Both the position numbers and the translations under genes were made by a program. From a virus, in IMG/VR virus record IMGVR_UViG_3300011252_000263, positions 1 to 25,822 of that record: 25,822 nucleotides of DNA. One strand, given 5' to 3'. This document shows positions 1 through 5,905 of this stretch, piece after piece. Within the stretch, counting starts at the first letter, position 1, and each line of letters opens with the position of its first letter. The notes under the pieces are model-generated. The model saw only the letters and a program-made list of their open reading frames with translations. It was not told the DNA's origin and did no database searches.

Positions 1-81
1 CTCGCGGCCGCCGCCAATCTGACGAAGGTCTAGGACGTAGTCGCCGTTCCTTTTCGTGATGTTGTCTAATTTCTTCCTCAT
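1..81 (-). CDS. 5' end of a small early-type phage gene (truncated by window edge)
   Basis: The ATG at 81-79 follows a strong purine-rich ribosome binding site (AGGAGAGAGAGAC on the minus strand). The frame stays open for 27 codons to the edge of the window, so only the N-terminus is seen. It begins MRKKLDNITKRNGDY and is basic and polar. It is the third gene of a leftward cluster of tiny genes (572 to 1) whose ribosome binding sites are almost identical. A hairpin (101-121) lies just upstream, overlapping the end of the previous gene. I do not recognise a family. The start is well supported by the RBS; function is unknown. Confidence 0.6.
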   Translation of the reverse strand, partial: MRKKLDNITKRNGDYVLDLRQIGGGRE

Positions 82-92
82 GTCTCTCTCTC

Positions 93-296
93 CTATTTGC
101 AGCGGTGCTGACGGCACCGCTCGCGGTAGCCGTCAACAGCCTCGTCGAAAGTTGTGAAGTAGTCGCCCGACAGCGCAAGGCCGTCCTCGCGCATATACCA
201 AGTGGCGAACGGCGTGTAGCTGTTGCCGGTTTTGCACAATGCAATCTTGGCGGTGTCGCGGCGAACTGGGCGGGCGTCGATGATTTCGTAGGTCAT
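93..296 (-). CDS. small conserved-looking phage protein, unknown function (67 aa)
   Basis: A 67-residue protein starting at an ATG preceded by AAGGAGAGAGAGC, a strong Shine-Dalgarno. It is basic, with aromatic residues in the middle (YTPFATWYM) and a charged C-terminal helix (DEAVDGYRERCRQHRCK). No signal peptide, membrane segment or recognised motif is visible. The pattern of a short beta-rich start followed by a helix is common for phage early accessory proteins, but I cannot name a family. It lies between two other tiny genes in the same leftward cluster. A UGCG-loop hairpin (313-334) sits between it and the gene upstream. Confidence 0.6.
   Translation of the reverse strand: MTYEIIDARPVRRDTAKIALCKTGNSYTPFATWYMREDGLALSGDYFTTFDEAVDGYRERCRQHRCK
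101..121 (-). other. stem-loop just before the RBS of the leftmost gene
   Basis: AGCGGTGC pairs with GCACCGCT around a five-base loop. The hairpin overlaps the last codons of the 67-aa gene and ends just upstream of the ribosome binding site of the next gene. No U-tract follows, so it is unlikely to be an intrinsic terminator. It resembles the other hairpins placed between small genes in this window. Confidence 0.45.
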
Positions 297-312
297 GCTC
301 TCTCTCCTTGGT

Positions 313-334
313 GCCGGGAGCCGCAGCCCCCGGC
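313..334 (-). other. UNCG-loop hairpin between two small genes
   Basis: On the minus strand the transcript reads GCCGGGGGC, UGCG, GCUCCCGGC: a nine-pair stem (one G-U) closed by a C(UGCG)G tetraloop of the very stable UNCG class. It lies after the stop at 342 and about 17 bases before the ATG at 296. No U-tract follows. Two very similar hairpins occur between the plus-strand small genes at 24124-24143 and 24364-24383. Confidence 0.65.
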
Positions 335-341
335 TGTGTGA

Positions 342-572
342 TTAAGAAAGTGCCGCTTTTGTTTGGATGGTCGTTTCTGTCCAAGTCGCTAACGCGACCT
401 TGGCGACCACAAGGCAAAGCGATCTGCGAGTAGGCAGTCCGCTGTCCGCCAGTTCGTCTGCGGCGTGCGCCGCGATTTTACTGATCGATGACTGCGAATG
501 CAGCGATCCGACCTCGAACGCGCTTTGCAGGTTGTCGGCGACTTCGGCTATTTTTTTATCGGTAACAACCAT
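342..572 (-). CDS. small phage protein, unknown function (76 aa)
   Basis: The start is placed at the ATG at 572 because AGGAGAGAGAC lies directly upstream; an earlier ATG at 623 lacks such a site. The 76-residue product begins MVVTDKKIAEVADNLQ and is predicted mostly helical, with Ala-rich amphipathic stretches (KIAAHAADELADSG and LVVAKVALATW). No catalytic motif, signal peptide or membrane segment is evident. It is the first gene of the leftward cluster and sits about 50 bases downstream of an AT-rich promoter-like block (622-660). A small regulatory or host-takeover role would suit its position, but that is only inference. Confidence 0.6.
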   Translation of the reverse strand: MVVTDKKIAEVADNLQSAFEVGSLHSQSSISKIAAHAADELADSGLPTRRSLCLVVAKVALATWTETTIQTKAALS

Positions 573-617
573 TGTCTCTCTCCTGATCTGCGGATGCCCC
601 ATCAGCGGGTCACCCTT

Positions 618-659
618 GGTCATTATATATAGTCACTATTTATTACGCTACAAGGTCAA
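618..659 (-). promoter_or_regulatory. possible promoter with dyad for the leftward small genes
   Basis: On the minus strand an AT-rich block containing TATATATAAT (about 622-631) lies some 50 bases upstream of the ATG at 572. A TTGTAG hexamer lies 16 bases upstream of TATATA; this is a weak -35. The -10 block sits inside an imperfect 18-base palindrome (GTGACTATATATAATGAC, 14 of 18 symmetric), which could be an operator. A better TTGACC (654-659) is too far from the -10 to pair with it. The call rests on position and composition. Confidence 0.3.
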
Positions 660-717
660 AAAGTAACTAAATGACCTTCTGATTAAATTCGGGGAAAAAT
701 AATTGGCAGTTGAATGC

Positions 718-752
718 AAAAACCCCCCCGATCCTAAGATCGAGGGGTTCTA
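718..752 (-). terminator. rho-independent terminator at the end of the late operon
   Basis: On the minus strand ACCCCTCGATC and GATCGGGGGGGT form a long stem around UUAG, followed by UUUUU. The U-tract appears only in this orientation. It lies downstream of the last late gene (994-1308) and beyond the attP-like region, so it would stop late transcripts before they enter the leftward small genes. Confidence 0.75.
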
Positions 753-759
753 AGAACAC

Positions 760-872
760 CGCTAAGTGCTTGATATTAAATGGTGCCGGCTAGAGGATTC
801 GAACCCCTGACCCCCTGATTACAAATCCGTGGAAGGTCTTGCCAAGCCTCGTTTAATATCAAAGGTTTAGCG
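760..872. other. probable phage attachment site (attP) built on a tRNA-Thr 3' end
   Basis: Positions 781-828 read, on the minus strand, as the 3' half of a tRNA: anticodon loop with UGU (Thr), variable region, T arm containing GGTTCGAATCC, acceptor strand and encoded CCA. The 5' half is missing: sequence beyond 828 does not pair with the anticodon stem or the acceptor strand. The fragment is flanked by inverted repeats, CGCTAA-N4-TTGATATTAAA at 760-780 and its inverted partner at 852-872, with the 11-base TTGATATTAAA part perfect. The left arm abuts the CCA end. A tRNA 3' fragment with flanking arm-type repeats is the usual form of an attP used by a tyrosine integrase. No integrase gene is present in the window. 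Confidence 0.75.
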
Positions 873-960
873 TTCAAACCATTCGATCAAAAGACAAAGA
901 TGATCCTACAGGGGATTTTCAAAACTGACAAGGGAATAATTTGCAGGAATATTTTGGCAG

Positions 961-993
961 CGCCGGTCCCTACTCAGTAGGTCGCCTCCGGCG
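961..993 (-). other. stem-loop directly after the last late gene
   Basis: Nested inverted repeats lie between the stop codon at 994 and the attP region: an outer CGCCGG/CCGGCG pair and an inner CCTAC-TCA-GTAGG hairpin. No U-tract follows on either strand. It may be a 3' end stabiliser or a weak terminator. Confidence 0.4.
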
Positions 994-1308
994 TTATGAA
1001 TTGTCAATCGGCGGCACGACATGAACGTCGCGGGTGTCGAGATCAATGTAGGCGACACGAACACCCAAAGTTTTTTGCAGGGCCGTCAGCGGGCGATGAA
1101 CACGCGTTGGTATTTTTCGACCAGGGTTTACGCGACGCGCTTCTTGCTTGGCGTCCAGCAGCAGGATTTCACCGTCGTCGTTGTAGGCGACACAATCCAC
1201 CGGACCCTGCGCACTGAGCGGACGGCACACATAATATCCCTGCCGCAGTAGCCACTCTGTCAGGATCGTCTCGCAGATCTGCCCCTGCTGCTGCCGGTAG
1301 TCAGGCAG
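994..1308 (-). CDS. PD-(D/E)XK-type nuclease-like protein, probable CTG start (104 aa)
   Basis: The conserved region contains GPVD (D38) followed by EILLLDAK (D52, K54), which fits the spaced Asp and Asp-x-Lys core of PD-(D/E)XK nucleases such as resolvases and VRR-NUC-like phage enzymes. A basic stretch (RRVNPGRKIPTRVHRP) and a beta strand (RVAYIDLD) follow. The reading frame upstream holds plausible protein (QICETILTEWLLRQGYYV) but no ATG. AGGAG at 1315-1319 lies six bases before a CTG at 1308, so I place the start there, overlapping the lysozyme stop by eight bases. A GTG at 1230 would give a shorter protein lacking the N-terminal helix. It is the last gene of the late operon, after the lysis genes. 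A role in processing DNA junctions is inference. Confidence 0.6.
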   Translation of the reverse strand: MPDYRQQQGQICETILTEWLLRQGYYVCRPLSAQGPVDCVAYNDDGEILLLDAKQEARRVNPGRKIPTRVHRPLTALQKTLGVRVAYIDLDTRDVHVVPPIDNS

Positions 1309-1741
1309 CGTAGACTCCTGTCCTTATACGATCAGCAATACGGTCTGCGCGCTTGCCAACCTGCTCTGCCCACCTAGACGACAGTGCCTCGTCGGCGGCG
1401 CCTCCATAATCCTCTTCACTCAGCGCCGCAAGCATCCGCCGAAACTTCGCCAGGTTGCCGGCGCCCATGTTGAAGGCCATCTCGATCAGCGCCTCTCGGC
1501 GTGTCTGGTTCAGCAGCGACCATGTCGGCTCGCCGACCACGCGTTGCGCGGCTACCTCAAAACGCTCCAGATCATTTGCCAGCAGCATTTCGGCCTCCGC
1601 TTCGGTGATGCCCGTTCCCGGCTCGTCGGGATCCACGCACCTGCCAAAGCCGATCGTTAGCCGGCCCGTGGGGCAGCGGTACACTGTCGGGCTGAAGCCT
1701 TCGCCGAGCTTGATGCTATCGATCAGGTTCGCGCTGATCAT
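1301..1741 (-). CDS. endolysin, T4-lysozyme-like muramidase (GH24)
   Basis: The protein cleaves the glycan backbone of peptidoglycan at the end of infection. The GH24 triad is visible as Glu14, Cys23 and Thr29 with the standard spacing of eight and five residues; Cys in place of Asp at the second position is known in this family. The motif GRLTIGFG follows, and the later NQTRREALIEMAFNMG segment is the typical helical lobe. Length (146 aa) is normal. There is no signal peptide or SAR membrane anchor at the N-terminus, so it should stay in the cytoplasm until a holin opens the membrane. The ATG overlaps the holin gene's stop as ATGA, so the two are probably translationally coupled. Confidence 0.92.
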   Translation of the reverse strand: MISANLIDSIKLGEGFSPTVYRCPTGRLTIGFGRCVDPDEPGTGITEAEAEMLLANDLERFEVAAQRVVGEPTWSLLNQTRREALIEMAFNMGAGNLAKFRRMLAALSEEDYGGAADEALSSRWAEQVGKRADRIADRIRTGVYAA

Positions 1742-2139
1742 TTGCTAACGCCCTTGGTACGTTCCCAGCTTCGCAGCCCGCCAAGTCCCAACATGCCCAG
1801 CAGGATCGGCATCATCTGCGACATATCAAGCGCCGGCAGATCGACCAGGTGGCCGGTCTGCGCCAACACGAACGACGCCATAGGCTGGAACAAATACGTC
1901 CACGCTAAAGATGCCGCGCACGTCCACCCGGTGAGCGGTCGCCAACTGGACTGAAACCAGTTGCCCTTTGCCTCTTCCTTGTTCACGTCAATCTGCGCGA
2001 GATCCACCTTGGCAAGGTGTTCCGTTAGGCTCGCCTTGATTGCGCGCTCTGCCTTCGCACGCTCTTCTTTATCTTCCGGCAAAAACCTGCCGACGATGTC
2101 GGTGACCGCGGGGAGGACGGCGCTGACCAATCCGATCAT
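1738..2139 (-). CDS. holin, three-transmembrane type (GTA_holin_3TM-like)
   Basis: This 133-residue protein has the layout of the three-TM holins known from alphaproteobacterial phages and gene transfer agents. It has a hydrophobic N-terminus (MIGLVSAVLPAVTDIVG), a charged helical stretch with KEERAKAERAIKA and AKVDLAQIDVNKEEAK, the signature NWFQSSWRPLTGW, and then two membrane segments (about residues 73-93 and 107-122) with the ending GLGGLRSWERTKGV. It would form lesions in the inner membrane that release the endolysin encoded immediately downstream. It overlaps the genes on both sides by ATGA, within a compact lysis cassette. Confidence 0.88.
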   Translation of the reverse strand: MIGLVSAVLPAVTDIVGRFLPEDKEERAKAERAIKASLTEHLAKVDLAQIDVNKEEAKGNWFQSSWRPLTGWTCAASLAWTYLFQPMASFVLAQTGHLVDLPALDMSQMMPILLGMLGLGGLRSWERTKGVSK

Positions 2140-2492
2140 TTTGCAACCCTTTCGTTTGGCACAGGAGGATGTACGCCGTTATGGAGTTTGCGGAGACTCG
2201 CTGTTTCAGACTTGAGGTACGCGATATCCGTTTGCATCACAGCAGCGGCCATATGATCGCGGCGCAAAAGTTCCGGCGCTGACATTTGCGCCAATATATT
2301 CAAACGCTGCCCCTGTTTTTCCGCGCTCGTATCCAGCGCATCAATGCGCCGATCCAGGCCGCGAAGCCTGACCTCGGTATCGGCGAGTTGAGCGATGACG
2401 GTAGCCAGTTTTTGGCGGACAATGGCTGCTGCCGATACGACACTGACCAGCATCCCCGCCGCGGTTAGGGCCATCCGCGAATCGATCTCCAT
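2136..2492 (-). CDS. membrane-anchored coiled-coil protein, i-spanin candidate (118 aa)
   Basis: I place the start at the ATG at 2492 because it overlaps the upstream stop as TGATG; the ATG at 2510 lies inside the upstream gene. The N-terminus has one hydrophobic segment (about residues 8-25, ALTAAGMLVSVVSAAAIV). A long heptad-like helix follows (QLADTEVRLRGLDRRIDALD and onward), and the tail is proline-containing. One TM followed by a coiled coil, next to a holin and endolysin, is the layout of an inner-membrane spanin. I see no partner outer-membrane lipoprotein nested in another frame, so the spanin role is only likely. A topology accessory to the holin is an alternative. Confidence 0.6.
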   Translation of the reverse strand: MEIDSRMALTAAGMLVSVVSAAAIVRQKLATVIAQLADTEVRLRGLDRRIDALDTSAEKQGQRLNILAQMSAPELLRRDHMAAAVMQTDIAYLKSETASLRKLHNGVHPPVPNERVAK

Positions 2493-2638
2493 CAGCGTTT
2501 TTTCCACCACTCATATATCCGAATGCCGGTCCAGATGATGGACAACAGCGCAGCCAAGGCAGGTAGCCAATCGATCAGCGCGGCCCAGGCGACGAACAAG
2601 CTGCTCACGTCAACGGCGGTCTTCACATGATCAGTCAT
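2492..2638 (-). CDS. small holin-like membrane protein (48 aa)
   Basis: A 48-residue protein starting MTDHVKTAVDVSSLFVAWAA. It has a hydrophobic hairpin-like core interrupted by DWLP (about residues 13-40), then an aromatic and basic tail (IYEWWKKR). This matches the plan of small class II-type phage holins. It overlaps the upstream secreted-protein gene by eight bases and shares TGATG with the downstream gene. A larger three-TM holin lies two genes away, so this one may be an antiholin, a second holin or a pinholin-like partner. Function is inferred from topology and context only. Confidence 0.65.
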   Translation of the reverse strand: MTDHVKTAVDVSSLFVAWAALIDWLPALAALLSIIWTGIRIYEWWKKR

Positions 2639-2939
2639 TAAGTGCAGCCTCCTCGCCACGCGGCGCAACAAACTCCCAGCCCTCGCCCATCCACACCAGG
2701 CACACCATGCCGTCAGTTTTCGGCGGGCTGAACGTGATGAGAAACGCGCCGGTTGCTGTAACCGACAGCTTGATCAGCCCCTCAGTCGTCAGCCCGTAGC
2801 CGCGCAGTTCGTCGCGCGGCTGGATCAGGTCGGCCTGTTCCGGCTTGAAACACGGAAGGTCGTGCGCGTGTGGGCTGCCCACAAAAAAGGCCGTCAAAAT
2901 GACGACCAGCAAGAAAACGATAAATGGGCGCGCGGTCAT
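2631..2939 (-). CDS. secreted small protein in the lysis region (102 aa)
   Basis: The N-terminus is a classical signal peptide: MTARP, a hydrophobic core (FIVFLLVVILTAFFVG), then SPHAHD, where cleavage after Ala is likely. The mature part is about 75 residues with two cysteines (in DLPCF and GMVCLVW) that could form a disulfide, and a beta-rich pattern ending GWEFVAPRG. It would act in the periplasm. The gene overlaps the upstream chaperone gene as ATGA and sits at the head of the lysis cassette. I know no defined function; similar small signal-peptide proteins occur in marine phages. Blocking superinfection or helping lysis are guesses. Confidence 0.65.
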   Translation of the reverse strand: MTARPFIVFLLVVILTAFFVGSPHAHDLPCFKPEQADLIQPRDELRGYGLTTEGLIKLSVTATGAFLITFSPPKTDGMVCLVWMGEGWEFVAPRGEEAALND

Positions 2940-3274
2940 GCTGGCGGCGTCGGCCAGACCGGGTTTTCTGGGTCAGTCGTATTGTCGGGCAGATCGCGAA
3001 GCGCTTGCCGGTAGGTAGCCCACGCCGCTTTATCGACAGGAGCGTCCGCCGATTGCGTCCAATCGGACCCAAACAGAAGACCATCGCGCCGCCACCGCAG
3101 AAGACGCCACGGTTCGTCTGCGACAATCTCGTCGTATTTGGCATTGATCTCAGCTTCCGTTGGCTTCGGCGTCGTGTCTGCCCATACGAGGTTCGCGTAA
3201 TCTTCGCCCTGCCAACTAAACTTCTCTCCGGGGCGCAGTTCGCTCAGAGCTATCGCTTTAGTCACAAAATCCAT
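2936..3274 (-). CDS. phage tail assembly chaperone (Phage_tail_APC-like)
   Basis: The C-terminal half carries the recognisable pattern of this family: RRDGLLFGSDWTQ, KAAWATYRQALRDLP, then a Pro-rich WP ending (VWPTPPA). The middle (TEAEINAKYDEIVADEPW) is helical. Such proteins are encoded directly after tail-fibre genes and help the fibre fold or assemble. Here it lies nine bases downstream of the second fibre gene, which fits. The ATG at 3274 has an AGGAAAAAA ribosome binding site. Length (112 aa) is usual for the family. Confidence 0.8.
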   Translation of the reverse strand: MDFVTKAIALSELRPGEKFSWQGEDYANLVWADTTPKPTEAEINAKYDEIVADEPWRLLRWRRDGLLFGSDWTQSADAPVDKAAWATYRQALRDLPDNTTDPENPVWPTPPA

Positions 3275-3283
3275 AATTTTTTC

Positions 3284-4243
3284 CTATGCCACCGTGCAAA
3301 TTGTGCCGTCGATTTCGGTGATACGCATAAACGCGTTACTCCACGATGTTGCCGGGCCGCCTTGCGCACCCGCGTTACCGTAAACGTAAAGCTGATATGT
3401 GTGAGATGACGTGTCGCCAGGTTTTATCAGCGTCTCAATGTACATGGGGTTCATGAAATTCTGTGACGAGAAATAACTTTCTGTGACATAATCGATAGAA
3501 CCCGAATCAGGGGCAGAACTCTCGCTTAACTGAGAGCCGTCCTGGAAAAGTTTAATCATCGTGTACACATTTCCAGCACAATTAGGGTTGTAGCCGCGGG
3601 CGTAGCCTTGAAACAAAAGAGCGTTTCCCGCTGACGCCAATGTGTGCGTGATCGACCAGCCGGTCGGCAACACATCACCGTTGATCGTCGTAGACGAAAA
3701 ATCCCCCAGGGCTTTTTGGTTCATCGAAATGGTCCGTCCGCCGCCCGCCGCGTCTTGAAACGTCGGAGCCGCGCCGGCGCCGTTCGAAGTCAGAACCTGG
3801 GATGCGCTACCCACAGCCACAGTCGCCGGGTTGCCTGACGTATCCCACGTAATCAACTCGCCGTCTGTGCCAGCCGCGAGATCAGCGACGTCTACGTTCG
3901 ACAAGGCGTTGCCGGTCGCGTTTGCATCAAAAGTTTTATTGGTAAGCGTGTCAGTTGAAGCTGGCCCGATGCCGCCCAGGTTGCTCAAGGCGGCGCTGGC
4001 GGTGCTGGCGCCCGTACCGCCATCAGCGACCGCGAGGTCCGTGATGCCGGTGATCGAGCCGCCATCAATATTGATGCTTGAGAGGGCTACCGTGCCGGCC
4101 ACGACGTCTGCGGTATGGCTCATCAACTCCCGCATGGCATTGTTGACATTTCCAGGCGCCATGCCCTCATCGCAATCTATGCCGCCCACGTCGGTGTTTG
4201 AGGCGGCGGTTGCCGAATAATCGTTCCAAGAATTTTTAGCCAT
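3284..4243 (-). CDS. tail fibre protein, paralogue B (319 aa)
   Basis: The first 80 residues (MAKNSWNDYSATAA through ADGGTGAS) closely match those of the fibre gene at 4541-5895, so they probably attach both proteins to the same site on the tail. A low-complexity Thr/Ser/Gly shaft follows, including the NKTF-type repeat (TLTNKTFDANATGN) common in phage fibres. A Gly linker (AAGGGRT, about residue 168) leads into a distinct C-terminal domain of about 150 residues ending in ITEIDGTICTVA, presumably the receptor-binding tip. It lacks an S74 chaperone. A terminator (4256-4279) lies just upstream, and a GAGG ribosome binding site precedes the ATG. Start is clear. Confidence 0.85.
   Translation of the reverse strand: MAKNSWNDYSATAASNTDVGGIDCDEGMAPGNVNNAMRELMSHTADVVAGTVALSSINIDGGSITGITDLAVADGGTGASTASAALSNLGGIGPASTDTLTNKTFDANATGNALSNVDVADLAAGTDGELITWDTSGNPATVAVGSASQVLTSNGAGAAPTFQDAAGGGRTISMNQKALGDFSSTTINGDVLPTGWSITHTLASAGNALLFQGYARGYNPNCAGNVYTMIKLFQDGSQLSESSAPDSGSIDYVTESYFSSQNFMNPMYIETLIKPGDTSSHTYQLYVYGNAGAQGGPATSWSNAFMRITEIDGTICTVA
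4004..4243 (-). repeat. fibre N-terminal module, copy B
   Basis: Codes for about 80 residues shared with copy A at 5656-5895. Protein identity is high in SWNDYSATAA, RELMSHTADVVAGTVALSSI, NIDGGS, TGITDLAVADGGTGAS. Synonymous codons differ widely between the copies, so the duplication is old or the copies came from different phages. Confidence 0.85.
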
Positions 4244-4255
4244 AAGCCCTCACAC

Positions 4256-4279
4256 AAAAAAACCCGCCAGAGGCGGGTT
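4256..4279 (-). terminator. rho-independent terminator before fibre B
   Basis: On the minus strand AACCCGCC-TCT-GGCGGGTT is followed by a run of seven T. It lies between the stop of the 82-aa gene (4303) and the ATG of fibre B (4243). The base of the stem and the following TTTTTTTGTG(TG)AGG are also found before fibre A. Confidence 0.85.
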
Positions 4280-4302
4280 AAAAAAAATCAAAGCGGTTAA
4301 AG

Positions 4303-4551
4303 TCAGTCGCCGAAAAGCGCGTCAAATTCAGTCGTATCGACGGCGATCGCAGCGTTAAACGGTTCCAAGTCCTCATCAGTCCAAAAGTCCTGTTCGAGCA
4401 TAATTTTCAGATGATCTACGTTGCGCTGGATTACTGTTTCGTCATTAACATACGCAGCAGGGTCAGCGATGACTGCGTTAATCAGATTCACTGAATCCAT
4501 TGCTGCGCTGTAGTGCTGTGCAATTTCTTCAGCAGTGATTTCATTTTCCAT
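4303..4551 (-). CDS. small acidic protein downstream of fibre A (82 aa)
   Basis: The ATG at 4551 has AAGGAG seven to eight bases upstream and overlaps the end of the fibre A chaperone domain (stop 4543-4541 in the other frame). The product begins MENEITAEEIAQHYSAAMDS and is acidic and helical, with the stretch QRNVDHLKIMLEQDFW followed by TDEDLEPFNAAIA. Similar small proteins with the RNVDHL...DFWT pattern follow fibre genes in marine phages; their role is not known to me. Because of a base loss in fibre A, this gene is in frame with the fibre and appears as the tail of a 530-residue reading frame. I treat it as a separate gene. Confidence 0.75.
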   Translation of the reverse strand: MENEITAEEIAQHYSAAMDSVNLINAVIADPAAYVNDETVIQRNVDHLKIMLEQDFWTDEDLEPFNAAIAVDTTEFDALFGD

Positions 4552-5895
4552 TTGCGATCTCCTTCTTGAGAGTTTCAACTTCAGCAGACAATTCCTGCAC
4601 GGCACGCACCAAAACAGGCACAAGTCTTCCATAGAACACGCTTCTAGTTTTTCAGGGTTGTTTTTGAGGACAAGATTTAGATAGTCGTCAGCACCGGCAT
4701 CGATCTGTGCTTCGTCTAAATCTTGTGCAATAAAGCCAGCTTCTTGCTCACCGACTTTAGCACCATCTCGCATGTTCCAAGTGAACTTGACGGGCTTCAG
4801 CGTGTTTATGAAATCCACGCCAAGAGGCAGTTCTTCGATGTCTTTCTTGTCACGACGATCTGATAGACTAGAGATGGTCTGTACTGCACAACGCAGAGTT
4901 GTTATTGCGTAACTACCTAATGTAAACTCGTTCGATACTGTGGCAGTACTGGCTTCAGAATCATAGCCAATGCAGATATTATTAGCACCACCAGTTACGT
5001 TCTTACCTGCGAGCATGCCGACAAAAACATGGCCGTTCCCGGTTGCATTGAGCGTACCGCAGTAATAACCGAGAGCAGTATTGTTGTTCCCAGTAGTCGT
5101 GTTAGAAGAGGCTAACCTGCCAACGGCTGTATTATTAGCCCCTGTAGTAGTATTAGATAAACTAGTATGGCCGACTGCTGTATTGGCATCCCCTGATGTA
5201 TTATCTTCAAGAGCATTATAACCAAGAGCAGTATTTCTATTAGTGGTGCCATCGTCGCTGGATAATGCATTTGTACCAAGACCAACTGTCTGTCCAGATG
5301 AGTTGGTTATACCATCACTTAGCCCATTGATGTCAGTAGCACCACCACCACCGGCAGCTTCCCACGTCATGCCGCCAGTATTGCCCGACCGGGCGGTCAA
5401 AATGTAGCCGTCGGACGGCGAGTTGCTCACCTTGAGGTTGTCTTCATCAACCACGTTACTCGCAATCACGGTCGCGCCGTCGGCGCTTGATGTCACCTCG
5501 CCCGAATGATCTGGGTGGGTGTAGGTGGTCGCGGCATTTTGGAACGTTGGCGCTGAAGATCCGTTACTCGTTAATACCTGCCCGGACGACCCGACCGCCG
5601 TGACGCCAATTGCGCTCGTCCCGTTGCCGAACAAAACACCATTTGCCGTCAGCGTGCTGGCGCCTGTCCCCCCATCGGCGACCGCGAGATCTGTAATTCC
5701 GGTCACAGATCCGCCGTCGATGTTGATCGACGACAGGGCGACTGTCCCTGCGACCACGTCCGCCGTGTGGCTCATCAACTCACGGACCGCGTCGTTCACG
5801 TCAGACGGATTCATCGTCTCGGACGTGTTCACGTTGCCCACGTCGGTGTTATTTGCCGCCGTCGCGGAGTAGTCGTTCCAGCTATTTTTCGCCAT
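4541..5895 (-). CDS. tail fibre protein, paralogue A, with frameshifted S74 chaperone
   Basis: Residues 1-80 are the shared attachment module. Residues 200-312 hold imperfect repeats of the NTALGYNAL...NTTTGANN type, forming a beta-rich shaft. From about residue 345 (SDRRDKKDIEELP) a Peptidase_S74 intramolecular chaperone starts; this domain normally trimerises the fibre and cuts itself off. After EKLEA (residue 419, 4641-4639) the frame runs into unrelated Cys-rich sequence, while the -1 frame continues as VFYGRLVPVLVRAVQEL and then VETLKKEIANGK, stop at 4541, the expected end of an S74 domain. So one base is missing near 4638-4644, or a -1 shift occurs. The coordinates assume the shift. Terminator and GAGG site lie upstream. 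Confidence 0.8.
5656..5895 (-). repeat. fibre N-terminal module, copy A
   Basis: Partner of the copy at 4004-4243; see there. The region just upstream is also alike in the two copies: terminator stem, TTTTTTTGTG and AGG before the ATG. Confidence 0.85.
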
Positions 5896-5905
5896 TTTTC
5901 CTCAC

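Noticed and set aside
367-666. Plus-strand frame of 99 residues
   Set aside because: It is antisense to the 76-aa gene, has no ribosome binding site and reads through the promoter-like region.
781-860. A complete tRNA gene
   Set aside because: The anticodon stem lacks its 5' partner and no sequence matching the 5' acceptor strand or D arm follows, so only the 3' half is present.
4303-5895. One 530-residue fibre protein
   Set aside because: The expected S74 ending is present in the -1 frame and the distal 82 codons have their own start and ribosome binding site. The long frame is a by-product of a one-base change.
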